Positions 25,810 through 34,416 of a stretch of DNA of 64,000 nt are shown here, in pieces. The stretch is taken from NCBI RefSeq assembly GCF_029211325.2, contig NZ_CP135996.1:248001-312000 (forward strand). Direction: 5' to 3'. Every line of letters starts with the position of its first letter. Position 1 is the stretch's first letter. The notes below the pieces were generated by a model. That model had not been told where the DNA came from. It made no database searches and saw only the letters and a program-made list of their open reading frames with translations. The stretch comes from Caproicibacterium argilliputei (GTDB taxonomy: Bacteria > Bacillota > Clostridia > Oscillospirales > Acutalibacteraceae). The translations under genes and the position numbers were made by a program.

Positions 25810-26239
25810 ATGAAAAATTTAAAAAAGTCATGAGTGTTCTTTGCGCAGTCGGTACAATTGCTGCATTTACCACCTTTGCAAATGCAAGCAGTTACCATAC
25901 CAGTTCTAACCTCAGTGCCGCACATACACAGGGCGACGGCAGCACGTATTTTCAGAAAGTCGAGTACCATGTTGGATCTACTAAGCCGTTTGACGATGCC
26001 TATATTTATACGGAGGCAGGGGCGGCGCCTATCCGTATGCGCCAAATAGGTTACCGTTTTGCTGGGCGCAGCAGTGAGCAACATTCTTATTCCCTTATTG
26101 GCAGCGAATTCAAAGTATCTCTGACGGTTACGAATATTCCAGTCACGATACCGCAACCGGAAATTGTTACTCGAAGGTGTATTCTGGGAACAGCTTGAAT
26201 TCCTCCTTGGTGAACTCCGCATACTTAACCATCAGCTAA
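25810..26239 (+). pseudogene. Small secreted protein gene with two frame disruptions
   Basis: The best ribosome site (GGAGG, 6-nt spacing) serves an ATG at 25810 whose frame stops after seven codons. One base back in frame gives a typical signal peptide (VMSVLCAVGTIAAFTTF, cleavage after ANA), then a Ser/Tyr/Gly-rich region. Near 26118 coding quality moves to the third frame (SDGYEYSSHDTATGNCYSKV onward), ending at TAA 26237-26239. The first shift lies in A6 (25821-25826), which also reads A AAA AAG in the start frame; the second can be explained by a CT duplication. Product unknown; mature protein about 110 residues with one Cys. It precedes an ABC system. Confidence 0.6.
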
Positions 26240-26260
26240 GCTGAGCAATATCAAAAATCG

Positions 26261-26316
26261 AATCAGGCGGTTGGTTTTACAAGCCGGTTTTTGTAAAGCG
26301 AATCGCCTGATTTTTT
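26261..26316 (+). terminator. Terminator or attenuator before the ABC operon
   Basis: Outer stem AATCAGGCG (26261-26269) / CGCCTGATT (26304-26312) with an inner TTTACAA/TTGTAAA hairpin, then T-rich sequence. No other promoter is obvious before 26332, so partial read-through from 25661 may feed the ABC genes. Confidence 0.75.
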
Positions 26317-26331
26317 AAAGAAGGTGTTTCT

Positions 26332-27432
26332 GTGAAACGGTTTCGGCTCATCCGAAAAGAAATCACTTTACTATATCACAACAACCGCGTTGCGTTTTTT
26401 ATTTTCCTGTTGGTGCAGGTGACCGTCAGTGTTGGGTTCCTTTTCTTTTTTACCACAACCTACACGGCAAGGCAAAATTATGTTCGCCAATATGATTCCA
26501 TGCGCACCATCACAGCAAAGCTGCCGCTTTCCGCGCAAGTGCAAAAGCCGGAACAGCTGCCGGAAAAGCTGATGAAAAATTCCATTTTGACACCCACAAA
26601 CCTGACCTTTTCCTTTATTCTGCCTTCTGAAAAGGACAGCGCTGCGCCGCAAAAATTCATCGCCTACTGGAATCCGGATGAATTTGCCTATCAGGTTGTT
26701 GGTGGAAAAATCACCAAGCAGCAGATTCAGTCCGGGGCAAAGGTGTTGATCAGCGGATATCCCGATTTGTCTCCTGAAGACAGAGGAACGCGTTACGCAA
26801 CCGGCAGCACAGTCCAATTGAACGGGATGCCGTTTCAAGTCATTGGAACCAATCCGCTTTCTTATCATATGAGCGGAGAAATTCCCTATACGGTGGGGCT
26901 GCGCTCTTTTGTTTTGACACAGGTTGATGTGACTATCCCTGCCAGTGCGGCGGACGATGAAAAGCAACAGCTTAGTGATTATGTACGCGGTCTTTTGCCG
27001 GGGGCAGAACTGACCGTACCGCAGTCTTTGACGGAAAGAACCTTTGTCAGCCTGCTTTTCCCGTTCCTCGCGGCACTGCTGATTGGTGTCAGTGCATTGG
27101 TAAACCTGCTGTTCATCTTTAAATATATGTTGGAAAGCAGCAAGAAAAGTTACTTTGTACTGCAGGTATGCGGCTGCAGCCGCGGCAAAATGCTTGAAAT
27201 TTTGTTTGGAGAGCTGCTGCTCCTGTTTACCGGCTGTTATCTGCTTGGAACCGCTATTTTTGCCGGACTGCGGTATGCGTTCCGTACCAATACGGTTTTC
27301 ACAAATTCCGCGTTTGTTCCCGCCCATGTTCTCGTCATCTATTGTGTGACCGTATGCCTGATGGTGCTGCTCATTCTGCCTTACCTGCGGCACTACGGCA
27401 AACAGATTGTAAACAGCGGAGGGGAACTGTGA
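26332..27432 (+). CDS. FtsX-like ABC permease (first subunit)
   Basis: A 366-residue membrane protein starting at GTG 26332 with GAAGGTG upstream. One N-terminal membrane helix (about 20-40), a large extracytoplasmic region (about 45-235), then three C-terminal helices (about 240-265, 295-320, 335-355): the MacB/FtsX topology. It is not closely matched to any named exporter. It overlaps the next permease by 1 bp (TGATG); the two may form a heterodimer with the ATPase at 28720. Confidence 0.8.
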   Translation: MKRFRLIRKEITLLYHNNRVAFFIFLLVQVTVSVGFLFFFTTTYTARQNYVRQYDSMRTITAKLPLSAQVQKPEQLPEKLMKNSILTPTNLTFSFILPSEKDSAAPQKFIAYWNPDEFAYQVVGGKITKQQIQSGAKVLISGYPDLSPEDRGTRYATGSTVQLNGMPFQVIGTNPLSYHMSGEIPYTVGLRSFVLTQVDVTIPASAADDEKQQLSDYVRGLLPGAELTVPQSLTERTFVSLLFPFLAALLIGVSALVNLLFIFKYMLESSKKSYFVLQVCGCSRGKMLEILFGELLLLFTGCYLLGTAIFAGLRYAFRTNTVFTNSAFVPAHVLVIYCVTVCLMVLLILPYLRHYGKQIVNSGGEL

Positions 27433-28715
27433 TGAAAACTTTTTGGTTAAGCATTCGTTTGTTTTGGAAAAGACCGATTGCCAACTGCGTGCTCGCCCTT
27501 GAATTGGCGGCGATTTCCATTCTCACGGTGATTTTTGGAAATATTTTTCAGTACAGCCAAAGTTGCATCAACGTTTTTACAACCAGCAGCAGTCGCGTTT
27601 TGTTTTGCTCGAATACGGTCCCACCTCAACCTGATGCAATCACCATGGACTCGCGAAATGCTTATACGGCAAAAATTAAACAGCTGCAGAAAAAGTACCC
27701 TTTCATCAAGGGATACTCGATGTTTAATACCTCAGATTTGGCACTTGACGCGGAATCTATTACAAATCTCGTGCAAAATTCACAGAGCATTCCCACAACG
27801 CGCGGTTCCCATGTTTTACTGTATGACAATGCGACCATTGAATCCCTCCACTTTTCACTTTCCAGCGGCAAGTGGCTGGGAACTTCATTGGTAGACGGCA
27901 AAATTCCTTGTGTGATTGGCGGTATCTATGCCAAACGCTTTCATGTGGGAGATACCCTGCCGGGATATACTGTCCTACGCAACGACAACGGAGGAGTCCG
28001 TGCCATTCCGAAACAGGACTTTGTTGTGACCGGCATACTTTCCCTTCCGCAGCTAACGCCGGATCTCAACTTTTCTTCCAGCGTTACAGACCGTGCTTCT
28101 GCGTTTTTTGACGATATGACCAATTATTCGATGTTTTTGATTGCGCCAAGCCAGCTTTACAAAGGGGTGCGCACCAGCGGTATTGAAAGTCAAAGCTCCT
28201 TCCTGTACTTAGACCGCTCCGCCACAACAGACCAAATTGAACAGGTGCGCGCGGAATTCGGGCGCGGCTTTACAGAACTGGATACCGAAATGATTACGGC
28301 GGAGCAGGCGGATAAACTGCAAACCCTGCAAACGATGATGCCCTTTTTAATCACTTTCTTTCTTGTTGTATTTTTAGGGCTGGTTTCCATGAGTATGCTG
28401 ACCACTATGAAAAATCTGCGGCTGTTTAAGGTTTATTACCTGACGGGCTGCCCACGGAAGCAGATTTTGCAGATGCTGCTTTGGTATATGCTGTTCTATC
28501 TTATTTTGGCGGGAGCGCTGTTTACCGTTGTGTTTGCGGCTTTGCAGCATATAGAACTTCACACCACTTTGGTATTAAGGGCATATTTGATTTTGCAGCC
28601 GCAGTCCGTTCTGTGGATTCTGCTGATTTGCGCAATTGTCATTGTCTGCTCCCTGCTGGCACCGTACCTGATTTTGCAAAAGAATGACTTGGCGGCACTG
28701 CTGAGAAAGGAATAA
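27432..28715 (+). CDS. FtsX-like ABC permease (second subunit)
   Basis: A 427-residue membrane protein with the same layout: helix at about 15-40, extracytoplasmic domain, then three helices after residue 305 (PFLITFFLVVFLGLVSM first). The ATG at 27432 follows GGAGGGG. The open frame extends 30 codons upstream inside the previous gene and is not used. FtsX-type pairs usually couple ATP hydrolysis to mechanical work on secreted or membrane-embedded substrates rather than transport of small solutes. Confidence 0.82.
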   Translation: MKTFWLSIRLFWKRPIANCVLALELAAISILTVIFGNIFQYSQSCINVFTTSSSRVLFCSNTVPPQPDAITMDSRNAYTAKIKQLQKKYPFIKGYSMFNTSDLALDAESITNLVQNSQSIPTTRGSHVLLYDNATIESLHFSLSSGKWLGTSLVDGKIPCVIGGIYAKRFHVGDTLPGYTVLRNDNGGVRAIPKQDFVVTGILSLPQLTPDLNFSSSVTDRASAFFDDMTNYSMFLIAPSQLYKGVRTSGIESQSSFLYLDRSATTDQIEQVRAEFGRGFTELDTEMITAEQADKLQTLQTMMPFLITFFLVVFLGLVSMSMLTTMKNLRLFKVYYLTGCPRKQILQMLLWYMLFYLILAGALFTVVFAALQHIELHTTLVLRAYLILQPQSVLWILLICAIVIVCSLLAPYLILQKNDLAALLRKE

Positions 28716-28719
28716 GCGT

Positions 28720-29382
28720 ATGATTGTACTTGAAAACATTACGAAGCAATATAATATCGGAAAGCCAAACCAGCTGACAGCATTGGACGGCATCAACCTG
28801 CAGATTGATGCAGGGGAAATGATTGCGGTCATGGGGGCTTCCGGTGCGGGAAAGTCGACTTTAGCACATATTCTAGCGTGTTTGGAAAGCCCGACTTCCG
28901 GCAGCTACCATTTTGACGGAGAAGATGTCAGTCAGTTAAAGGACAGCCGGCTTGCAAAGGTGCGCAATCAGGGCATTGGTATCTTGCTGCAGAATTTCGC
29001 GCTGCTGCAAGAGGACACGGCGCTTGGAAACTGCGAAATCCCGCTCTACTTTAACAAAACACGGCTGCCTGAAATGAAAGAAAAGGCACTGCAGGCATTA
29101 AAAAAAGTCGGCATTGAAGCTCTCGCAAAGCAGAAAGTGGGCACGATGTCCGGCGGGCAGCAGCAGCGGGTGGCGTTGGCGCGGGCCATCGTCTGTGACC
29201 CCAAGCTGGTGATTGCAGACGAGCCGACCGGCGCGCTGGATTCTGCGACAGCAGATGAGGTAATGGAGCAAATGAAAATTCTGAACCAAGGCGGAACCAC
29301 CATGCTGATCGTCACGCATGACCAAACGGTAGCCTCCCGCTGCTCCCGCATTCTGCATATGAAGGACGGTCATCTGCATTGA
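28720..29382 (+). CDS. ABC transporter ATP-binding protein (MacB/LolD type)
   Basis: A 220-residue ATPase: Walker A GASGAGKST (about 38-46), Q-loop LLQNFALL, ABC signature MSGGQQQR, Walker B LVIADEPTGALD and switch His in VTHD. It follows the two FtsX-like permeases by 4 bp and overlaps the following gene by 4 bp, so all four are one operon. It energises the permease pair. Confidence 0.93.
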   Translation: MIVLENITKQYNIGKPNQLTALDGINLQIDAGEMIAVMGASGAGKSTLAHILACLESPTSGSYHFDGEDVSQLKDSRLAKVRNQGIGILLQNFALLQEDTALGNCEIPLYFNKTRLPEMKEKALQALKKVGIEALAKQKVGTMSGGQQQRVALARAIVCDPKLVIADEPTGALDSATADEVMEQMKILNQGGTTMLIVTHDQTVASRCSRILHMKDGHLH

Positions 29383-29978
29383 AAAAAAGTCAATGGATAA
29401 AAGAACACAAAGCCAGAGCGATTCTACTGGGTGTACTTGTCGTTTTTTTTGCATACGTCGGTATTGATCAAATCGTCTTTTTTGCGCAGAAAGATGCCTA
29501 TATCTCGAAAGCCAGGCAGTACGTTACAGATTTTGCCCAGGCAAACACCATGCGCGCCGATGCACAAGAGCAGACTGCCGACCAACTGGTAAAGACACAG
29601 ATTGCGCAGATTTCTAAATTTGCAGAGCAATACAATTCAGACAAAAATAATGAAAAAGCATACGAAGGACTTGCAAAGCAGCAAATCACAAAAGGCTACC
29701 GCTGGGGAAAAGTCGCCGCGAAGAATTTGGAAGTCACCGCCGCATGGAAATCCCCTTTTCAGCTGCATTCGCATATTCTGCTACGCTTTACCTTAACCGC
29801 AGACTGCAAGGCAAAGGGTATGCTGCTTTACGACGACGGCAGCACAACCGATCTGGATTTACTGCCGCAGGAGTCGGCCGGCATTCAAACGATTCAATAC
29901 ACAAACGAATTGTCTGTGTGGAGTGGTTCTTCCAAGCAAGTCAAACTTGTCAGTACCTCTACAAATCAGACAAAATAG
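29379..29978 (+). CDS. Membrane-anchored extracytoplasmic protein of the ABC operon
   Basis: A 199-residue protein from a TTG start overlapping the ATPase stop. A basic N-terminus and one membrane helix (ILLGVLVVFFAYVGIDQIVF, residues about 15-34) precede a helical region (DAQEQTADQLVKTQIAQISK) and a beta-rich C-terminal domain. No known family recognised. Its place suggests an accessory or periplasm-side partner of the FtsX-like permeases, or immunity to the secreted protein; both are inference. Confidence 0.7.
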   Translation: MKKSQWIKEHKARAILLGVLVVFFAYVGIDQIVFFAQKDAYISKARQYVTDFAQANTMRADAQEQTADQLVKTQIAQISKFAEQYNSDKNNEKAYEGLAKQQITKGYRWGKVAAKNLEVTAAWKSPFQLHSHILLRFTLTADCKAKGMLLYDDGSTTDLDLLPQESAGIQTIQYTNELSVWSGSSKQVKLVSTSTNQTK

Positions 29979-30015
29979 TCACGCCGATAGGCTGAACTGC
30001 AAGGTGAGATTTATC

Positions 30016-30060
30016 AAAAAGAATCGGTCGGAACCGCGCAGGGTTTCGACCGATTCTTTT
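30016..30060. terminator. Bidirectional terminator after the ABC operon
   Basis: AAAAGAATCGGTCG-GAACC pairs with GGTTT-CGACCGATTCTTTT (30042-30060); T4 on the plus strand and T5 on the minus strand. It ends the ABC operon; the EamA gene ends 50 bp further on the opposite strand. Confidence 0.9.
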
Positions 30061-30110
30061 GCTGCCCGGATTCGATTACAGCGCAGCAGGCTGCAGCTGT
30101 CTCGAAATTC

Positions 30111-31079
30111 TCAGGAAGCCTCCGGCGGTTCAATGGAAACCGCCTGCTGCCGGCGTGTCTGCAGCAAGCCGGGCACCAAGGCTGCAAGCGAGCCTGCCAG
30201 CATCAGCACGATACCGGCTGCCATTTCCGGCGTGATGCTTTCCCGCAGGAACAGCAAGGCAAAAATGGGGGCAAGCATCGGCTTAAAGAAAAATACCAGC
30301 GAAGCCATGGCAGTGGAGGAAATTTCCATTGCCTTGAAGTAGCAGACAAATCCGGCGCCGGTCACGCCGATACAGATGTACAGGAAAACAGGAAAATCCT
30401 GCAGGGTGTAGCCGGAAAGCATGGGAATCCGCGCAAACGAAGATAAGCCGACACGACCAAGCAGGCTTGCCACCGGCTCGGCCCAGCTCAGCAGAATGAG
30501 CAGGAGCATTTCCGCACTGCCGCACAGAAAGCTGCCGCAGGTTGTCACGATGCTGCCGTACTCGACACACCCGCGTTTAGCCAGGACGCTGTACAGCGCA
30601 AACGTGACCACGGCCGCGAGTGTGAGCAGGATGCCGAGCAGGCCAGCTTGCATATGCGCCGGGTTGATGATGACCAGAATGGCGGTCAGCTGCAGCAGCA
30701 GGGCGGCAACTTGGTTTTTGTGGATTTCTTCATGCAGAAGCAGAAAGGCAAACAGCGTCACGAAAATCGGGTTGCTGCTGAACAGCACCGCCACCACCGA
30801 AGCATTAGCATTCTGCACTGCCAGCTGGTACAGTGTCATGCTGACCACCACGTTCATCAGCCCAAGCAGCAGGCTGCGCTTTAAAAAGCTGCCGGTCAGG
30901 TGCAGACCACGCTGCCGGAGCGCGTGCAGCGCAAATGGAATTAAAACAATTCCGCCCACCAGGAAGCGGGTGCAGGTCATCTGAATCGCGTTAAACTGCC
31001 CGGAAACAGCCTTCAAAGCCACTTCCATACTGCTGAATAAGATAGCGGAAAGGGCGATATAAAAAATACTTTTTTTCAA
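30111..31079 (-). CDS. EamA/DMT family transporter
   Basis: A 322-residue drug/metabolite transporter with ten predicted membrane helices in two EamA repeats (residues about 5-140 and 145-295). Repeat hallmarks are FLVGGIVLIPFAL, NANASVVAVLFSSNPIFVTL and STAMASLVFFFKPMLAPIFA with LRESI. Such proteins export amino acids or metabolites; the substrate is unknown. It lies 75 bp downstream of a LysR-type gene on the same strand, which may control it. Confidence 0.9.
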   Translation of the reverse strand: MKKSIFYIALSAILFSSMEVALKAVSGQFNAIQMTCTRFLVGGIVLIPFALHALRQRGLHLTGSFLKRSLLLGLMNVVVSMTLYQLAVQNANASVVAVLFSSNPIFVTLFAFLLLHEEIHKNQVAALLLQLTAILVIINPAHMQAGLLGILLTLAAVVTFALYSVLAKRGCVEYGSIVTTCGSFLCGSAEMLLLILLSWAEPVASLLGRVGLSSFARIPMLSGYTLQDFPVFLYICIGVTGAGFVCYFKAMEISSTAMASLVFFFKPMLAPIFALLFLRESITPEMAAGIVLMLAGSLAALVPGLLQTRRQQAVSIEPPEAS

Positions 31080-31154
31080 AAACGGTACCTTCTTTCTCCG
31101 CTTTTCTTCTGCAGGAGAGAAAAACGGAAAAGAGAGCGCTGCCGGAAAAACGCC

Positions 31155-32069
31155 TCAGAGAAACGCCGGCGGCTTCGCAAGCGCACCACTGGCGGTCAGT
31201 CCCTCCATAAAGGACTGCGCTGCGCAGGACGGCTGGGTGTCCTGTTGGGTGATTGCGCAGATTTTTCGCGTTGGCATACGGTCGCACGTCTGCACCTCAA
31301 ACAGGGTGCCGCGCTGCAGGCTGTCTGCGGCCAGCGTGCGTAATACGACGCCCACGCCCAGGCCGCTTTCCGCAAAGGGCACAATCATGTCGGTGGAGGC
31401 AAGTTCAAACTCCGGGTGCAGCACAATGTTGTGCTGCAGGAAAAAGGAGTCCAAAAATTGCCGCGAAGTGGTGCCGGGTGAGCAGCAAATGAGCGGAAAA
31501 CGCACAAGCTCCTGCAGCGTCACATTCTTTCCGTAAAGCTGCGAAAAGCTTTTACTTGCAACAAAAATATCGTAGATACAGCAGATAGGCACAGCGGTCA
31601 GCCCGTCCTTTTCCACCGGAGAGGCCACAATGCCCACATCAATGCGGCCCTCGCGCAGGGCGGCAGTGGTCTGCGGAGAGTTGCCGGTCACCAGATGAAT
31701 TTTGATGTTTGGGTACAGATTATGAAATTTGCGCAGATACGGCAGCAGAAAAAAATGCATGAGCATATCGGAAGTGCCGATGCACAGGCTGCCGCTGGAA
31801 AGCTCCCGCATACTGCGCACCCGCTCTTCTCCACGGGCAAGCAGCTCATAGGCGTGGGCAGCATAGCGGTACAGCTCCTGCCCTTCGGCGGTCAGATGTA
31901 CGCCGTTTTTATTTCGTTGGAACAAAATACAGCCCAGTACAGTCTCCAGATGATGAATGGACTTGCTGACGGCCGGCTGAGAAATGTTCAGCGTTTGTGC
32001 CGCAAGGGTCATGCTGTGGTACTTTGCCACCTGACAAAATACCCTGTAGTATTCGAAATTTGTGTTCAT
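31155..32069 (-). CDS. LysR family transcriptional regulator
   Basis: A 304-residue LysR regulator. The N-terminal winged HTH contains MTLAAQTLNISQPAVSKSIH (20-39), and the effector domain starts about residue 90 (LCIGTSDMLM) with the usual LPYLRKFHNLYPNIKI. Near the CysL/YwbI-type subgroup by general look, not assignable to an effector. Probably controls the EamA exporter directly downstream and itself. Confidence 0.92.
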   Translation of the reverse strand: MNTNFEYYRVFCQVAKYHSMTLAAQTLNISQPAVSKSIHHLETVLGCILFQRNKNGVHLTAEGQELYRYAAHAYELLARGEERVRSMRELSSGSLCIGTSDMLMHFFLLPYLRKFHNLYPNIKIHLVTGNSPQTTAALREGRIDVGIVASPVEKDGLTAVPICCIYDIFVASKSFSQLYGKNVTLQELVRFPLICCSPGTTSRQFLDSFFLQHNIVLHPEFELASTDMIVPFAESGLGVGVVLRTLAADSLQRGTLFEVQTCDRMPTRKICAITQQDTQPSCAAQSFMEGLTASGALAKPPAFL

Positions 32070-32138
32070 GAAAGCACCTTCATATACAGTCTGCAGACTA
32101 TCTTATCAGAATTTACCGGCTTCTGCAAGCACCGGCAG

Positions 32139-32167
32139 TTGCATCCGGCAGAGGCTTCGGGTATAAT
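32139..32167 (+). promoter_or_regulatory. Promoter 1 of the lipoprotein/two-component operon
   Basis: TTGCAT (32139-32144), 17-bp spacer, TATAAT (32162-32167), about 97 bp before the lipoprotein start. Confidence 0.75.
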
Positions 32168-32201
32168 AGGAAGGATTCAAAGGCTGTAACAGATTTGAAA
32201 C

Positions 32202-32230
32202 TGGTCAATTTGTACAGAAAATGCTATACT
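32202..32230 (+). promoter_or_regulatory. Promoter 2 of the lipoprotein/two-component operon
   Basis: TGGTCA (32202-32207), 17-bp spacer, TGC-TATACT (-10 at 32225-32230, extended TG). It lies 35 bp before the start codon and in tandem with promoter 1. Confidence 0.6.
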
Positions 32231-32264
32231 AAAAAGGCTTGAAGCGGTAGAGGGGGGCGGAGGC

Positions 32265-33617
32265 ATGAAACGTAAAAAAAAGTACGCCGCAGTTCGGGCA
32301 GCGGTGCTTGGGCTGGCAGCCAGCCTGCTGCTTTCCGGCTGCTCCGTCACCGGGCTGGATGCACGTGCGCTGATGCATCCACCGCGCCCGACAGGGGAAA
32401 AAGCGGATATTTATGCACTGCTGGAGTCAAAGGCAGGCAAAAACTTTACGCTGAAGTACCCGGCGGCGGGAGAGTACCGCTCTGCCATCATTCAGCACAA
32501 CCTGTGCGGCGACTCGCATCCGGAAGCGATTGCGCTGTATCAGCGGGGGGATGACGACACTTCGGTCAACATCCTCTTTACCGCAGAGGAAAACGGCAAG
32601 TGGCAGGACATCGGCTCCTTTAGCAATCCCGGAGCGCAGGTGGATCGTGTCTGTTTCGGCGATCTAGACGGCGACGGCACAGACGAGGTCATCGTTGGCT
32701 GGGGCAGCAGCGCCGGCTCCGCCAGCACAATTTCTGTTTTCAAGTATGCGCAGGGCAAAATGAACGAGTTGAAACTCGACCAGACCTACAACGAAATGGC
32801 ACTCATGGACTTTGATGGCGACGGCAAAAAGGAGCTGTTTACCGCCAACCTGTCCACAGACGACCAGCAGCAGTTTACCGCAAGCCTCTTTCGTTTGAAG
32901 GGAACGGCGCTGCAGCTGATGGGCAGTATCCGGCTGGACACCGGCATCTCCAAGTTTTCCGGCATTTCTGTCGGTGACATCAGTAAAGGACAGACGGGCG
33001 TCATGCTGGACTGCGTGCAGACAAACGGGAAGTCCCTGACCGAACTGCTGTACTGGGACAAAAAAGAAAAAATGCTGCAGGCGCCGCTGTACAACGCACA
33101 GTCACCGCAGCAAAATGTGACGCTGCGCGACCTGTCGGTGAACAGCAGCGATGTGGACAACAACGCGATTCTGGAGTTTCCAATCGTTACGCGGCTGCCG
33201 GGTTACACCGGCGCGGCTTCCGATGATGTGGGCAACGAGGTGCAGTGGAACCGTTTTGATGCCGCCAAGGGAAGCTATACCACGGTTTCCAGTATGCTCA
33301 TCAATGCGCGCGACGGCTACCGGCTGATTCTGCCGGACAAATGGAAGGATACCATTACAACCAAGCAGGACATTAGCGCGCGCAAGCTTACGGTTTATAC
33401 ATTTGACCTGAGCAAAGGCGCCGCGGGCAGCCCACTGCTGGTTGTGCAGATTTTTTCAAAAACAGAGTGGGAAAGCAAGCCGCACACCGGCTTTACCGAG
33501 GTTTTGACAGACGGCGGTTTGGTCACAGCTATATCCTGCCCAACGCCAAAGGCTGCACTGGCCATTTCGGCGCAGCAGTTGAAAAAGGACTTTCAAACCG
33601 TAACAACCGGTACGTAA
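32265..33617 (+). CDS. FG-GAP/VCBS-repeat-like lipoprotein
   Basis: A 450-residue lipoprotein: signal segment and lipobox LLLSGC (Cys about residue 26). Two calcium-type loops, GDLDGDGTDEV and DFDGDGKKEL, mark beta-propeller-like repeats in residues about 130-190. The rest is beta-rich without a known catalytic motif. An 11-base purine-rich ribosome site precedes the ATG. It lies directly before a two-component system in the same operon, so it could be a surface sensor partner; function unknown. Confidence 0.8.
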   Translation: MKRKKKYAAVRAAVLGLAASLLLSGCSVTGLDARALMHPPRPTGEKADIYALLESKAGKNFTLKYPAAGEYRSAIIQHNLCGDSHPEAIALYQRGDDDTSVNILFTAEENGKWQDIGSFSNPGAQVDRVCFGDLDGDGTDEVIVGWGSSAGSASTISVFKYAQGKMNELKLDQTYNEMALMDFDGDGKKELFTANLSTDDQQQFTASLFRLKGTALQLMGSIRLDTGISKFSGISVGDISKGQTGVMLDCVQTNGKSLTELLYWDKKEKMLQAPLYNAQSPQQNVTLRDLSVNSSDVDNNAILEFPIVTRLPGYTGAASDDVGNEVQWNRFDAAKGSYTTVSSMLINARDGYRLILPDKWKDTITTKQDISARKLTVYTFDLSKGAAGSPLLVVQIFSKTEWESKPHTGFTEVLTDGGLVTAISCPTPKAALAISAQQLKKDFQTVTTGT

Positions 33618-33669
33618 TCCAGTACGTTTGCGCCTGGATTTGCTGCGGTCACAGAACACGGAGGTAAGC

Positions 33670-34374
33670 ATGAAAAAGATATTGGTAGCGGAAGACGAAC
33701 AGGCCATTCGGGAGTTTGTCGTCATCAATCTGAACCGCGCCGGCTATGATGTCACCGAAGCGGAAAACGGCGACCAGGCTCTGCAGATTTATGAGGAGCA
33801 GGGCGGCGGCTTTGACGTGGCGGTGTTGGATATTATGATGCCCGGCGAGCACGATGGGCTGTCGGTCTGCAAGGAACTGCGCAAAAAAAGCGGCTCCATC
33901 GGCATCATCCTGCTGACGGCGCGTACCCAGGAAATGGATAAGGTCAGCGGTCTGATGATGGGGGCGGATGACTATGTAACGAAGCCTTTTTCTCCCAGCG
34001 AACTGGTTGCGCGGGTGGATGCGGTTTACCGCCGCGTGGCGCTGGCGCAGATGCGCGATGAAAACAACTTTACGGAGGAAATCCGCTCTGGCGAGTTTGC
34101 GCTGAACCTGCGCAGCCGCACGCTGATGAAGGGCGCGCAGAACATTGAACTGACACAGGTTGAGTTTCAGATTATGGAATTTTTCTTCAGCAACCCCGGT
34201 TCCGCACTGGACCGCCGCGCCATTCTCAAGCACGTTTGGGGCGACGCTTACGTCGGTGAAGAAAAAATTGTGGATGTCAACATCCGCCGCCTGCGCATGA
34301 AGGTGGAGGACGAGCCGAGCAACCCCCAGCATATTGTGACGGTCTGGGGTCTGGGCTACAAGTGGGAAACCTGA
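33670..34374 (+). CDS. OmpR/PhoB family response regulator
   Basis: A 234-residue response regulator. Receiver domain with the acidic pair in AEDEQ, phospho-acceptor Asp54 (AVLDIMMPG), and Lys in DDYVTKPF; winged-helix DNA-binding domain at the C-terminus (VDVNIRRLRMKVEDEPSNPQ, then HIVTVWGLGYKW). The ATG at 33670 follows GGAGGTAAGC; the upstream 14 in-frame codons are not part of the family. Pairs with the histidine kinase that follows. Confidence 0.94.
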   Translation: MKKILVAEDEQAIREFVVINLNRAGYDVTEAENGDQALQIYEEQGGGFDVAVLDIMMPGEHDGLSVCKELRKKSGSIGIILLTARTQEMDKVSGLMMGADDYVTKPFSPSELVARVDAVYRRVALAQMRDENNFTEEIRSGEFALNLRSRTLMKGAQNIELTQVEFQIMEFFFSNPGSALDRRAILKHVWGDAYVGEEKIVDVNIRRLRMKVEDEPSNPQHIVTVWGLGYKWET

Positions 34375-34416
34375 CGGCTGGTGCCGCCGGAATCAGCGCA
34401 AAAGGAGGGACAGCGG

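Noticed and set aside
26078..26130. Second programmed -1 frameshift site in the secreted-protein gene
   Set aside because: No X-XXY-YYZ slippery heptamer lies in the right frame here; a CT duplication is a simpler cause.
25810..26239. Lactococcin 972-family bacteriocin
   Set aside because: The neighbouring FtsX-type ABC genes are suggestive, but the mature protein lacks the family's characteristic repeated aromatic pattern and the immunity protein is not the usual large single chain.
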